Shown here: piece after piece, positions 46,894 through 55,196 of the stretch
Layout of the letters: each line of letters begins with the position of its first letter
How positions within the stretch are numbered: the first letter of the stretch is position 1
Position numbers and translations under genes: made by a program
Notes under the pieces: model-generated
Seen by the model: only the letters and a program-made list of their open reading frames with translations
What the model was told of the DNA's origin: nothing
The model's database searches: none
DNA from: Bacteroides intestinalis
GTDB taxonomy: Bacteria > Bacteroidota > Bacteroidia > Bacteroidales > Bacteroidaceae
Direction of reading: 5' to 3'
DNA length: 64,000 nt
Assembly (NCBI RefSeq): GCF_902364365.1
Contig: NZ_CABJDN010000002.1
Span: 128,815-192,814, forward strand

Positions 46894-46932
46894 AGTGATT
46901 AGTATGCTAATCACTTATCGCTAATCACTAAT
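46894..46932. repeat. GTGATTA/GCTAATCA heptamer repeat, copy 2
   Basis: Short version of the element at 20842-20948: GAGTGATTAG, a 4-nt turn, then CTAATCACTTATCGCTAATCACTAA. It begins right after the secA stop and runs into the secA terminator hairpin. Confidence 0.8.
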
Positions 46933-46970
46933 AAAAGCCTCAAACGGTTAAAATCTGTTTGAGGCTTTTA
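46933..46970 (+). terminator. Rho-independent terminator after secA
   Basis: AAAAGCCTCAAAC and GTTTGAGGCTTTT form a perfect 13-bp stem with a 12-nt loop, 41 nt after the secA stop. Confidence 0.9.
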
Positions 46971-46988
46971 TATATCCATACAAAAGTG

Positions 46989-46996
46989 TATTTTTG
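46989..46996 (+). promoter_or_regulatory. Probable -7 box of the DUF6340 gene
   Basis: TATTTTTG matches TAnnTTTG, 25 nt upstream of the ATG at 47022. Confidence 0.5.
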
Positions 46997-47021
46997 TTAT
47001 TCTTAGATAAAGAACAAGCCT

Positions 47022-48131
47022 ATGACTAAGTATTCGCATCTCTTAGGGATCTGTTGCGCTCTGCTACTTGGCGGTTGCCAGACCGTAGAACAATTATCCA
47101 TCGACTATATGCTGCCGGCAGAAGTCAGCTTTCCGCCCAGCCTCAAACGTGTAGCCGTAGTAAATAATATGCCATCCATCCCGGACAACAAGTTGATCGT
47201 AGAAGAAACGGATGAAAAGAACAAAGATGAGACGGAAATAGCCCGCAAAACAAAATACTTCAACGGAAATGCTAAAATAACCACTGAGGCACTGGCTGAA
47301 GCACTTGCCAACGAAAACTATTTCGATGAAGTTGTTATTTGCGATTCTATGTTACGGGCCAATGATATGATTCCCCGCGAAAGTACCCTCAGCAAAAGTG
47401 AAGTGGAAAGTCTTACCAAAAGCCTGGATGTCGATTTCCTGATAGCTTTGGAAAATATACAACTACGCTCCCTCCGCAAAATTGAATACCTGCGCGAGTG
47501 GGGTGTTTATGCCGGAACCATAGACGTAAAGGTATACCCTACCGTAAAAGTATACCTGCCTAACCGAAATGGTCCGATGGTAACAATCAATACCAACGAC
47601 AGCATTTTCTGGGATTATGCTGCCCCCAGTATAGCTCAGGCCGGTGCAGGGCTCATCAGTGAAACAGAAATGCTGAAAGAAGCTTCTGAATTTGCCGGCA
47701 CTGTGCCTGTAAAGTATATGCTGCCATACTGGAAGACAGCTTCCCGCTACCTGTTTACGAGCGGTTCGGTAAATATGCGTGATGCAGCCGTTTATGTTCG
47801 TGAAAACAACTGGGAACAGGCCATTGAGCTTTGGAAACAGACCTACGAGAAGAAGAAAAAAGGAAAACAGAAAATGTATGCTGCCTATAACATAGCTCTA
47901 GGATATGAGATGCAAGATAGCATTCAGGCAGCAGAAGAATGGGCACTAAAGGCACAAAAAGAAGCATACGACATAGACAAGATCGAAGAGAAAAAAAAGC
48001 AGGGAGGAATAGATGTCAGCGACGTTCCCAATTACTTTGCAGTAACCCGCTACCTGAATGAATTGCAGGAACGAAAGGAGGGAATGACCCGGCTGAATGC
48101 CCAAATGGAACGATTTAAGAATGATTTTTAG
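47022..48131 (+). CDS. DUF6340 family lipoprotein with TPR-like C-terminus
   Basis: The 369 aa have a lipobox LGGC (Cys19), an alpha/beta domain resembling periplasmic TolB-N-type folds (about 35-200: RVAVVNNMPSIPDN; VVICDSMLR), and a TPR-like helical end (about 255-350: NNWEQAIELWKQTYEKKKKG, AYNIALGYEMQDSIQAAEEW). DUF6340 is Bacteroidetes-specific, function unknown. It has its own -7 box. The next gene starts 66 nt later with another. Confidence 0.82.
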   Translation: MTKYSHLLGICCALLLGGCQTVEQLSIDYMLPAEVSFPPSLKRVAVVNNMPSIPDNKLIVEETDEKNKDETEIARKTKYFNGNAKITTEALAEALANENYFDEVVICDSMLRANDMIPRESTLSKSEVESLTKSLDVDFLIALENIQLRSLRKIEYLREWGVYAGTIDVKVYPTVKVYLPNRNGPMVTINTNDSIFWDYAAPSIAQAGAGLISETEMLKEASEFAGTVPVKYMLPYWKTASRYLFTSGSVNMRDAAVYVRENNWEQAIELWKQTYEKKKKGKQKMYAAYNIALGYEMQDSIQAAEEWALKAQKEAYDIDKIEEKKKQGGIDVSDVPNYFAVTRYLNELQERKEGMTRLNAQMERFKNDF

Positions 48132-48162
48132 AGAAATGATGCAGAGGTAATTATTTTTTTTA

Positions 48163-48170
48163 TACCTTTG
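48163..48170 (+). promoter_or_regulatory. Probable -7 box of the 148-aa acidic protein gene
   Basis: TACCTTTG matches TAnnTTTG, 27 nt upstream of the ATG at 48198. Confidence 0.5.
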
Positions 48171-48197
48171 AACGTCCATTAAGAAAGAATATCTATT

Positions 48198-48644
48198 ATG
48201 AAACTGAGCCAAGCATCATTATCACTCCTTGAAAAGGCCATTAAACAGGCGGTCGCCAAATACACTTGCGGCTGTGAGCAAACTATTGTGACCGACATTC
48301 ATCTGCAAGCCAACCAGAATTCCGGCGAATTGTCCATCTTTGACGATGAAGACGAATATCTGGCATGTGTCTCTATCGAGGAATGGATGACGTATGACGG
48401 AGATGATTTCTACGAAAGTGCAGAACGTATTCTTTCCACTTTACTCCACAACATGAAGAACGGAGGTGACTTCGACAAACTGGCCATCCTGAAACCTTAC
48501 TCTTTCGTATTAGTGGATGATGAAAAGGAGACAATTGCAGAGTTACTGCTGATGGATGATGATACGTTGCTTGTGAACGAAGAATTGCTGAAAGGTCTGG
48601 ATGAAGAGTTGGATTCTTTTCTGAAAGAACTGCTGGAAAAGTAA
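48198..48644 (+). CDS. Small acidic cytoplasmic protein of unknown family
   Basis: The 148 aa have no signal peptide or membrane span. They are strongly acidic, with runs such as FDDEDEYLACVSIEEW and a Leu/Glu-rich C-terminal amphipathic stretch (LLVNEELLKGLDEELDSFLK). The composition is like a small adapter or decoy protein. No catalytic motif. Own -7 box and shared terminator downstream make it an independent gene; real protein-like composition and a good start context argue that it is coding. I do not recognise the family. Confidence 0.7.
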   Translation: MKLSQASLSLLEKAIKQAVAKYTCGCEQTIVTDIHLQANQNSGELSIFDDEDEYLACVSIEEWMTYDGDDFYESAERILSTLLHNMKNGGDFDKLAILKPYSFVLVDDEKETIAELLLMDDDTLLVNEELLKGLDEELDSFLKELLEK

Positions 48645-48667
48645 TAGCATTTGATTTATAAAAAATA

Positions 48668-48707
48668 AATTAGCCCTTGCAGTAATCGGATATTGCAAGG
48701 GCTAATT
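48668..48707. terminator. Bidirectional terminator between the 148-aa gene and valS
   Basis: AATTAGCCCTTGCA and TGCAAGGGCTAATT form a perfect 14-bp stem with a 12-nt loop. The minus-strand side is followed by a T-rich run. It serves the plus-strand gene ending at 48644 and valS from the other side. Confidence 0.88.
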
Positions 48708-48710
48708 CAT

Positions 48711-48802
48711 TTAGTGATAAGTGATAAGTGATTAGTGATTAGCACCATGCGGAATAATAGCGCAGCCACTTATCACTTATCACTAAACCTTAATCACTAA
48801 TA
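48711..48802. repeat. GTGATTA/GTGATAA heptamer repeat, inverted, copy 3
   Basis: TTAGTGATAAGTGATAAGTG and two further heptamers fill 48711-48742. After a 23-nt spacer the complement (ACTTATCACTTATCACTAA, then TAATCACTAA) fills 48766-48802, ending just before the valS stop. Same heptamers and layout as 20842-20948. Confidence 0.85.
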
Positions 48803-48804
48803 AA

Positions 48805-51435
48805 TCATTTCTTCAGCGCAGCAATGCTCTCTTTCAGAGAGTTGATAATACTTTCCGCATCCGCCTGTTTCTTACGTTCCAGTTCGAGGACAGCGGCAGG
48901 AGCATTATTCACAAACTTCTCATTGCCCAGCTTCTTCATGACGCCTTGCAGGAAACCTTCTTTATGCTTCAGTTCTGCTTCCATACGAGCTATTTCGGCT
49001 TCCACATCAATCATATTACCCAGAGGTACGGCATATTCCGTAGTTCCTACCATGAATGAAGCAGCACCTTCGGTTTTAGTATCTACCACATCAATTGCCG
49101 AGAGATTACACATCTTCATGATAACCGGATTGAATTCTGCAATCGGATTTTCGCCTACAACCTGCAATTCCAACGTTTCCTTTTGAGCTATGTTTTTCTG
49201 CAAACGGATAGAACGAACATTACTGATCACTTCTTTCACTACTTCGAATTGCCGAACTGTCTCGCCGTCCACATAGGTATTTATTGTCAAAGGACATACC
49301 ATAAGACTTTCACCTTCTTCGCGCTCATACATCTGTTGCCAAAGTTCTTCGGTAATGAACGGCATGAACGGATGAAGTAAATGAAGCAGATTATCGAAGT
49401 AACCAATTGTAGCAGCATGAATTGAACTGTTGATACCTTGTCCGTAAGCCGGCTTAATAATTTCGAGATACCAGGAAGAGAATTCATCCCAGAACAATTT
49501 ATAAACAGCCATAAGAGCTTCGCTCAAACGGTATTTACTAAACAAGTCAGCTACTTCGGCAGCAACCTCATTCTGCTTGGATTCAAACCAGAAGGATGCC
49601 AGTCTTGCAGCTTCCGGTACAGGCTGACTGTCATCAATTGTCCAGCCACTTACCAAGCGGTAAGCATTCCATATCTTGTTACAGAAGTTACGTCCCTGTT
49701 CGCAAAGAGCATCATCGAACAAGATGTCATTTCCGGCAGGAGCTGCAAGCATCATACCCATACGCACACCGTCGGCACCAAACTTCTCAATCAGTTCCAA
49801 CGGGTCGGGAGAATTACCGAGGGACTTGGACATCTTACGTCCCAACTTATCGCGAACGATACCCGTAAAGTACACATTCTTGAACGGCATCTTTCCTTCA
49901 TATTCATAACCTGCCATAATCATGCGGGCTACCCAGAAGAAAATGATATCAGGACCGGTTACCAGGTCACTTGTCGGATAGTAATAATCGATTTCCTCAT
50001 TACCCGGATTGTTGATACCATCAAACAAAGAGATGGGCCACAACCAAGAAGAGAACCAAGTATCCAGACAGTCTTCATCCTGACGAAGATCTTCCATAGT
50101 CAGGGCAGGATTGCCGGTCTTCTCTTTTGCCAGCTTCAGAGCTTCTTCTTCAGTAGCGGCTACCACATATCCACCTTCCGGTAGGAAGTATGCCGGAATG
50201 CGATGTCCCCACCACAACTGACGGCTGATACACCAGTCCTTGATGTTCTCCATCCAGTGACGATACGTATTTTTATACTTGGCAGGATAGAATTTCAGAT
50301 CGTCATTCATTACAGGAGGCAATGCCATATCTGCAAAATGCTGCATCTTGAGGAACCACTGCATAGAAAGCTTCGGCTCTATAACTACATTGGTACGCTC
50401 GGAATAACCTACCTTATTGGTATAGGCTTCCACCTTATCCAACAGGCCGGCAGCATCCAGATCTTTCTCAATCTGCTTACGAACATCAAAGCGATCCATA
50501 CCGATATAAAGACCGGCAGCCTCGCTCAATGTACCATTATCGTTGAAGATATCGATGCTTGGCAAGTTATACTTTTCACCCAGCATATAGTCGTTCACAT
50601 CATGTGCGGGAGTTACTTTCAGGCACCCTGTACCGAACTCAATATCCACATAATCATCTTCGATTACCGGAATAACGCGATTTACCAAAGGAACGATCAC
50701 TTTCTTACCTTTCAGCCATTCGTTCTTCGGGTCGTTCGGATTGATACACATAGCGGTATCACCCATGATCGTTTCAGGACGGGTGGTAGCTACCACAGCA
50801 TAGCGTCCTTCCGCATCACCTTCCACTTTATAGCGCAGATAATACAGTTTGCCATGCTCTTCCTTGTAGATAACTTCTTCATCAGAAAGGGCGGTCAAAG
50901 CCTTCGGGTCCCAGTTTACCATACGTACACCACGGTAAATCAAGCCCTTATTGTAGAGGTCTACAAATACTTTCAATACACTTTCGCTACGCTTTTCGTC
51001 CATAGTGAAAGCGGTGCGGTCCCAATCACAGGAAGCACCGAGTTTACGCAGCTGCTTCAGGATGATGCCACCATGTTCATCTGTCCACTCCCAAGCATGC
51101 TTCAGGAATTCGTCACGGGTAAGATCCGTCTTCTTGATGCCTTGTGCAGCCAGCTTATTTACAACTTTCGCTTCCGTAGCGATAGAAGCGTGGTCAGTAC
51201 CCGGTACCCAGCAGGCATTTTTGCCTTCCATACGGGCACGGCGTACCAGAATATCTTGAATGGTATTATTAAGCATGTGTCCCATGTGGAGCACGCCGGT
51301 GACGTTAGGGGGCGGGATGACGATGGTGTAAGGCTCACGACCATCGGGTTTTGAACTGAATAATTTGTGGTCCAACCAATACTGGTACCACTTTCCCTCT
51401 ACGTCAGCAGGGTTGTACTTACTTGCTAATTCCAT
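48805..51435 (-). CDS. valS: Valyl-tRNA synthetase
   Basis: Class I aminoacyl-tRNA synthetase that charges tRNA-Val and edits threonine. The 876 aa match the family's length. Seen in order: the HIGH motif as HMGHMLN, an editing domain (about 190-340, [12 protein letters not shown]), the KMSKS motif as RKMSKSLGN, the anticodon-binding helical bundle and a C-terminal coiled coil. A -7 box lies at 51482-51489 and a shared terminator at 48668-48707. Large frames on the opposite strand are shadows. Confidence 0.98.
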   Translation of the reverse strand: MELASKYNPADVEGKWYQYWLDHKLFSSKPDGREPYTIVIPPPNVTGVLHMGHMLNNTIQDILVRRARMEGKNACWVPGTDHASIATEAKVVNKLAAQGIKKTDLTRDEFLKHAWEWTDEHGGIILKQLRKLGASCDWDRTAFTMDEKRSESVLKVFVDLYNKGLIYRGVRMVNWDPKALTALSDEEVIYKEEHGKLYYLRYKVEGDAEGRYAVVATTRPETIMGDTAMCINPNDPKNEWLKGKKVIVPLVNRVIPVIEDDYVDIEFGTGCLKVTPAHDVNDYMLGEKYNLPSIDIFNDNGTLSEAAGLYIGMDRFDVRKQIEKDLDAAGLLDKVEAYTNKVGYSERTNVVIEPKLSMQWFLKMQHFADMALPPVMNDDLKFYPAKYKNTYRHWMENIKDWCISRQLWWGHRIPAYFLPEGGYVVAATEEEALKLAKEKTGNPALTMEDLRQDEDCLDTWFSSWLWPISLFDGINNPGNEEIDYYYPTSDLVTGPDIIFFWVARMIMAGYEYEGKMPFKNVYFTGIVRDKLGRKMSKSLGNSPDPLELIEKFGADGVRMGMMLAAPAGNDILFDDALCEQGRNFCNKIWNAYRLVSGWTIDDSQPVPEAARLASFWFESKQNEVAAEVADLFSKYRLSEALMAVYKLFWDEFSSWYLEIIKPAYGQGINSSIHAATIGYFDNLLHLLHPFMPFITEELWQQMYEREEGESLMVCPLTINTYVDGETVRQFEVVKEVISNVRSIRLQKNIAQKETLELQVVGENPIAEFNPVIMKMCNLSAIDVVDTKTEGAASFMVGTTEYAVPLGNMIDVEAEIARMEAELKHKEGFLQGVMKKLGNEKFVNNAPAAVLELERKKQADAESIINSLKESIAALKK

Positions 51436-51481
51436 ATCTTTTAAATCTGTATATAATTTATTTTATCGCGAATAACGGGCG

Positions 51482-51489
51482 CAAAATTA
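51482..51489 (-). promoter_or_regulatory. valS: Probable -7 box of valS
   Basis: Minus-strand TAATTTTG matches TAnnTTTG, 46 nt upstream of the ATG at 51435. Confidence 0.45.
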
Positions 51490-51500
51490 CTAAATTTAAT

Positions 51501-52142
51501 TCAAATCTTGCCACCCTCCGGCGCTTTCTGTGCAGAGAACGACAATTTATAACCTTCATAAAGAGCAATTCCATAAAATACGATTGTCATGGAAGCCATA
51601 TTTTCTATTACCACAGACATCACTTCACTATAACTGGTATCGAAAAGAACGTCCATAAAAGAGACTTCATATTCTTTGGCCACCAGACCTACGATAGAGA
51701 AGAAATCTCCCATCACACAGCTTATCAACGCCAAAGCAGCACCAATAATGCCGAATATCGGGCGTATTCCTTTCCCTTGGCGCATCGCAAATCCTACCAG
51801 GAAACCGACACCAATAGCCATATATCCTATCTGATATCCGGTAGAAATAGAGATCAAAGCCCAAGCCACAGCACCTACGATGCATGCCAACACTCCGAAT
51901 AATACAGCTTTCGGTAAATTCTCCTCAGCCAACAGCTTTTCCCTGTCCACATATCCCGAATAATCTTCAGGTTTAGGAGTAGGAGCCATTTTCTCCAGTT
52001 CTTCATCCTTTTGGTAGCTTTCACATTCACCTACAAATGCAGGGATAGCCCCGGTACGCTTGCAAACCAGTCCTCTGCCATTCACGAAATCGCGTGAAAC
52101 GCAATTGCGGCAATAGCGTTCAATGTCATTTTGATCAGTCAT
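51501..52142 (-). CDS. Membrane protein with N-terminal cysteine cluster, function unknown
   Basis: The 213 aa begin with a cytoplasmic zinc-ribbon-like stretch having four Cys (C11, C14, C27 and C40: YCRNCVSRDF, LVCKRTG, GECESY). Four predicted membrane helices (about 82-185, rich in Gly/Ala/Ile) follow, and a short polar tail. Resembles the DUF4190/zinc-ribbon membrane proteins of unknown role. A -7 box lies at 52194-52201. Divergent from the DUF3810 gene and 65 nt upstream of valS on the same strand. Confidence 0.75.
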   Translation of the reverse strand: MTDQNDIERYCRNCVSRDFVNGRGLVCKRTGAIPAFVGECESYQKDEELEKMAPTPKPEDYSGYVDREKLLAEENLPKAVLFGVLACIVGAVAWALISISTGYQIGYMAIGVGFLVGFAMRQGKGIRPIFGIIGAALALISCVMGDFFSIVGLVAKEYEVSFMDVLFDTSYSEVMSVVIENMASMTIVFYGIALYEGYKLSFSAQKAPEGGKI

Positions 52143-52193
52143 AATTACAGTGTCTAATGTCGTTACTTAAATTGCTTATTAATAGTTTTTTTG

Positions 52194-52201
52194 CAAATAT
52201 A
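52194..52201 (-). promoter_or_regulatory. Probable -7 box of the Cys-cluster membrane protein gene
   Basis: Minus-strand TATATTTG matches TAnnTTTG, 51 nt upstream of the ATG at 52142. Confidence 0.45.
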
Positions 52202-52235
52202 AAGCTAATTTCCTACGTGACATTTAATAAATGTA

Positions 52236-52243
52236 TATTTTTG
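52236..52243 (+). promoter_or_regulatory. Probable -7 box of the DUF3810-mazG operon
   Basis: TATTTTTG matches TAnnTTTG, 19 nt upstream of the ATG at 52263. Confidence 0.5.
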
Positions 52244-52262
52244 CCTTTCAAATAAATTTGCG

Positions 52263-53312
52263 ATGAAATATAAGCTGAAGATTCGTTATATCGTGCTATG
52301 TACGCTCTTGTTAGTAGTCTGGGCCACACAGTTCATTCCGGCTATGGGAAAAATTTATGCACACAGCGTATATCCTGTCATAGCCTATATTCTTTCGTCT
52401 TTCTCCCGCCTCATTCCCTTTGCCATAGGCGACTTATTCATAGCCCTCAGCATTGCGGGCGTGCTCCTCTACCCTGTCTATGCCCGCCGCTTTCAGAAGA
52501 AAAAGTGGAAACGCATCTTGCTGAATGATATTGAATATCTGTTATGGATATACGTCTGGTTTTACCTGGCTTGGGGACTTAATTATTCACAGCCCAACTT
52601 CTACCAGCGAACAGGGATTCCTTACACTGCATACACTCCCGAAAACTTCCGGAACTTTGTTAATGATTACGTTGACAAACTGAATGGTTCGTATGTAGAT
52701 GTAACCACTATCAATAAGGACCTCATCCGCCGGGAAACGGTTTGCGGGTACAATCAGATCAGTGATACGCTGGGCGTACATCATCCTTTCCATAAATCAC
52801 CACGGGTAAAGACTATGCTTTTCACTCCGCTGATTTCCATGGTGGGCGTCACCGGCAGCATGGGACCTTTCTTCTGTGAATTCACCTTGAATGGAGATCT
52901 GCTCCCTTCACAGTACCCTGCCACGTATGCTCACGAACTGGCACATTTATTGGGCATCTCCAGCGAAGCGGAAGCCAACTTCTACGCTTATCAGGTCTGT
53001 ACCCGTTCGCAAGCGCGAGGTATCCGTTTCTGCGGCTACTTTTCAGTGCTGGGACACGTACTTGTCAATGCCCGCCGACTGATGGATGAAGAAGAGTACA
53101 AAGAGCTCTTCAACCGGATACGCCCCGAAATCATTGAACTGGCTAAAAGTAATCAGGAATACTGGACAGAGAAATACAGTCCGCTCATCGGTGATATACA
53201 AGACTGGATATACGACCTGTACCTGAAAGGAAACAAGATCCAAAGTGGCCGCAAGAACTACTCCGAAGTAGTCGGGCTGCTTATATCCTATTATACACAT
53301 TGCAATAAATAA
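52263..53312 (+). CDS. DUF3810 integral-membrane putative metalloprotease
   Basis: The 349 aa show three N-terminal membrane helices (about 8-110) and a soluble C-terminal domain with the zinc-protease motif HELAH (near 222-226, YAHELAHLLGISSEAEANFY) and a downstream Glu, in the DUF3810 family. The active site would face the membrane or periplasm. Substrate unknown. It starts a two-gene run with mazG, which follows 12 nt later. Confidence 0.88.
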   Translation: MKYKLKIRYIVLCTLLLVVWATQFIPAMGKIYAHSVYPVIAYILSSFSRLIPFAIGDLFIALSIAGVLLYPVYARRFQKKKWKRILLNDIEYLLWIYVWFYLAWGLNYSQPNFYQRTGIPYTAYTPENFRNFVNDYVDKLNGSYVDVTTINKDLIRRETVCGYNQISDTLGVHHPFHKSPRVKTMLFTPLISMVGVTGSMGPFFCEFTLNGDLLPSQYPATYAHELAHLLGISSEAEANFYAYQVCTRSQARGIRFCGYFSVLGHVLVNARRLMDEEEYKELFNRIRPEIIELAKSNQEYWTEKYSPLIGDIQDWIYDLYLKGNKIQSGRKNYSEVVGLLISYYTHCNK

Positions 53313-53324
53313 CCCTATAAAGAT

Positions 53325-54113
53325 ATGTTACATACAAGAAAAGAACAGATGGAAGCCTTCGGACGCTTCCTGGACATACTTGACGAACTCCGCGAGAAAT
53401 GTCCCTGGGACCGCAAGCAGACTAACGAAAGTCTGCGCCCCAACACCATTGAAGAAACTTATGAACTTTGTGATGCCCTGATACGTGACGATAAAAACGA
53501 TATCTGCAAAGAGCTGGGAGACGTCTTGCTGCACGTAGCTTTCTACGCTAAGATAGGTTCCGAGAAAGGCGATTTTGACATGAAAGATGTATGCGACCAC
53601 CTTTGCGAGAAATTAATCTTCCGCCATCCCCATGTGTTCGGTGACGTAAAAGCCGATACTGCCGGACAGGTTTCCGAAAACTGGGAACAACTGAAGTTGA
53701 GAGAGAAAGGTGGAAACAAGAGCGTATTGAGTGGTGTCCCTGCCGCCCTTCCTTCACTCATCAAAGCTTACCGTATTCAGGACAAAGCCCGCAACGTCGG
53801 CTTCGACTGGGAAGAACGGGAACAAGTGTGGGATAAAGTAAAAGAAGAAATCCAAGAGTTTCAGGCAGAAGTGGCCAATATGGATAAGGACAAGGCAGAA
53901 GCCGAATTCGGGGATGTGCTATTCAGCCTCATCAATGCCGCACGCCTCTACAAGATCAATCCGGATAATGCATTAGAGCGCACCAACCAGAAGTTTATCA
54001 ACCGCTTTAATTATCTGGAAGCACATACCATCAAGGAAGGCAAAAACCTGCATGATATGACTCTGGAAGAGATGGACGCCATCTGGAACGAAGCTAAAAA
54101 GCTGGAAAAATAA
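53325..54113 (+). CDS. mazG: MazG nucleoside triphosphate pyrophosphohydrolase
   Basis: House-cleaning enzyme that hydrolyses non-canonical or excess NTPs to NMP and pyrophosphate. The 262 aa hold two MazG domains, as in E. coli: the first (about 15-120) with LREKCPWDRKQTNESLRPNT, ETYELCDAL and KELGDVLLHVAFYAKIG; the second (about 165-235) with EIQEFQAEV, EFGDVLFSLINAARLY. Metal-binding Glu/Asp of both domains are present. 12 nt after the DUF3810 gene, so co-transcribed. Confidence 0.96.
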   Translation: MLHTRKEQMEAFGRFLDILDELREKCPWDRKQTNESLRPNTIEETYELCDALIRDDKNDICKELGDVLLHVAFYAKIGSEKGDFDMKDVCDHLCEKLIFRHPHVFGDVKADTAGQVSENWEQLKLREKGGNKSVLSGVPAALPSLIKAYRIQDKARNVGFDWEEREQVWDKVKEEIQEFQAEVANMDKDKAEAEFGDVLFSLINAARLYKINPDNALERTNQKFINRFNYLEAHTIKEGKNLHDMTLEEMDAIWNEAKKLEK

Positions 54114-54124
54114 AAACTCAAATG

Positions 54125-54222
54125 CATGCGGCTGCGAAGATTCACACTTGCGGCTGCGAAGGCCATCACTTATACAAGTGAAGGCTTACACTCCCGCAAG
54201 TGTAAGCCTTCGCAGCCGCATG
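54125..54222. repeat. Intergenic inverted repeat with nested hairpin
   Basis: Arms of 27 nt (54125-54151 and 54196-54222) match at 24 positions; the outer 14 (CATGCGGCTGCGAA) are perfect. An inner hairpin, AGGCTTACACT and AGTGTAAGCCT (54182-54192 and 54199-54209), uses part of the same right arm, and a further copy of CTTGCGGCTGCGAAGGC sits at 54147-54163. Alternative foldings are therefore possible. It lies between the convergent mazG and 54268 genes. Confidence 0.85.
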
Positions 54223-54237
54223 TATCGGCTATAGACG

Positions 54238-54258
54238 AAAAAAGGAGCCGAAGCTCCT
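54238..54258 (-). terminator. Rho-independent terminator with UUCG loop
   Basis: On the minus strand AGGAGC, loop TTCG, GCTCCT, then a run of six T. It closes the ECF sigma operon. Confidence 0.9.
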
Positions 54259-54267
54259 AATATTCTG

Positions 54268-54741
54268 TTATTTTTTCTTTCCTTGCGGTTTCTGAGGTTC
54301 TCCACCTTTATGATGCATCCCCTTCAGCAACTCACGGTTAAAACGCATTTCGGCACGCTGTACCAGATATATCTTTTTGTTCGAAAGTATCTTCTTAAAC
54401 TTCTCATAGTAAGTTTTCTCCAGACGGTTGGTAGCAATACGGGCATCATATACGCCTTCTAAAATCTCATTATATTGCGCTTCGGTCGTCTTTTCATCCT
54501 TTCCCTTCCGAAGTAAGTTCCATGCCTCATCATTCAGTTGCTTTTTGCGATCCTGCAATTCAAAATAAACAGGAAAGAATTTAGCGGCTTCTTCCTTAGT
54601 CAATCCGGCTTTTTCAGTGATATACGCTTTCTGCTTGGCACGGAATTCGTCAGGAGACAAATGTTGATTACATCCGTCCATAGCCCACGACAAGGGGATG
54701 AAACTGCACATCACAATAAACAAAACAATTAGCTTTTTCAT
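54268..54741 (-). CDS. CpxP/Spy-like periplasmic helical protein
   Basis: The 157 aa have a signal peptide (to about residue 20, LSWAM) and one early Cys (C24), followed by long charged helices: FRAKQKAYITEKAGLTKEEA, FPVYFELQDRKKQLNDEAWN, LEKTYYEKFKKILSNKKIYL. The pattern (L-T-x-x-x-A, then paired helices, then a basic Lys-rich tail KPQGKKK) resembles periplasmic CpxP/Spy/ZraP-type proteins that sense or buffer misfolded protein. Last gene in the ECF sigma run, followed by a terminator. Stress-sensing is inferred by resemblance and position. Confidence 0.7.
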   Translation of the reverse strand: MKKLIVLFIVMCSFIPLSWAMDGCNQHLSPDEFRAKQKAYITEKAGLTKEEAAKFFPVYFELQDRKKQLNDEAWNLLRKGKDEKTTEAQYNEILEGVYDARIATNRLEKTYYEKFKKILSNKKIYLVQRAEMRFNRELLKGMHHKGGEPQKPQGKKK

Positions 54742-54773
54742 TTTCTTCTCATACGGTTAAGTTGTTACTCACA

Positions 54774-55148
54774 TCACTCTGCGCCGGCATCTGTGAGATA
54801 GACATACAGCGAATAATCATCCAGCATGGAATTATCCAGCACCGTACTGATATATTCATCAGAAACAACTTCTGTTTCAGGTTCGTCCATCGCCATCCGG
54901 TCGTTAACAGGTGTACGTTCAGTAGAAGCAACGCGGATAATCAATGCTGCGCCGACAAACATGGCAGTCATATATACCCATGGCTTGATTCTCTCCCACT
55001 TCGTAGGCTCTCTCTTAATAATTGCAGGTGTTTCCTTTTCGGGAAGCCGGCTCATCACCTCTGAAGTAAGATTCTCAAAGTATCCGTCAGGAACACGGAA
55101 AACATTTTCCTTCCCTACCTTCTTCAATATGTTATCTTCTTCTTTCAT
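54774..55148 (-). CDS. Putative single-span anti-sigma factor
   Basis: The 124 aa are cytoplasmic at the N-terminus (ILKKVGKENVFRVPDGYFEN), span the membrane once (about 58-74, WVYMTAMFVGAALII) and have an acidic periplasmic tail (about 75-124). The gene lies 48 nt after an ECF sigma gene on the same strand, the classic anti-sigma position, but it lacks a recognisable zinc-anti-sigma HxxxCxxC motif. Anti-sigma role is thus inferred from synteny and topology only. Confidence 0.65.
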   Translation of the reverse strand: MKEEDNILKKVGKENVFRVPDGYFENLTSEVMSRLPEKETPAIIKREPTKWERIKPWVYMTAMFVGAALIIRVASTERTPVNDRMAMDEPETEVVSDEYISTVLDNSMLDDYSLYVYLTDAGAE

Positions 55149-55196
55149 AAGCTTTTTTCCTCTCTGTTAGGTTAGACTATGTTTTGGGGTAAAGGT

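Noticed and set aside
46892-46970. A small RNA or riboswitch between secA and DUF6340
   Set aside because: It is explained by the heptamer repeat, the secA terminator and the next promoter.
49438-51354. Two long plus-strand open frames (248 and 383 codons) opposite valS
   Set aside because: They mirror a well-conserved synthetase, have no start context or protein-like motifs, and are shadow frames produced by the codon bias of valS.
51436-51500. T-box or other aminoacyl-tRNA leader before valS
   Set aside because: Only about 65 nt are available to the next gene, with no antiterminator or specifier structure; T-boxes are not expected in Bacteroides.
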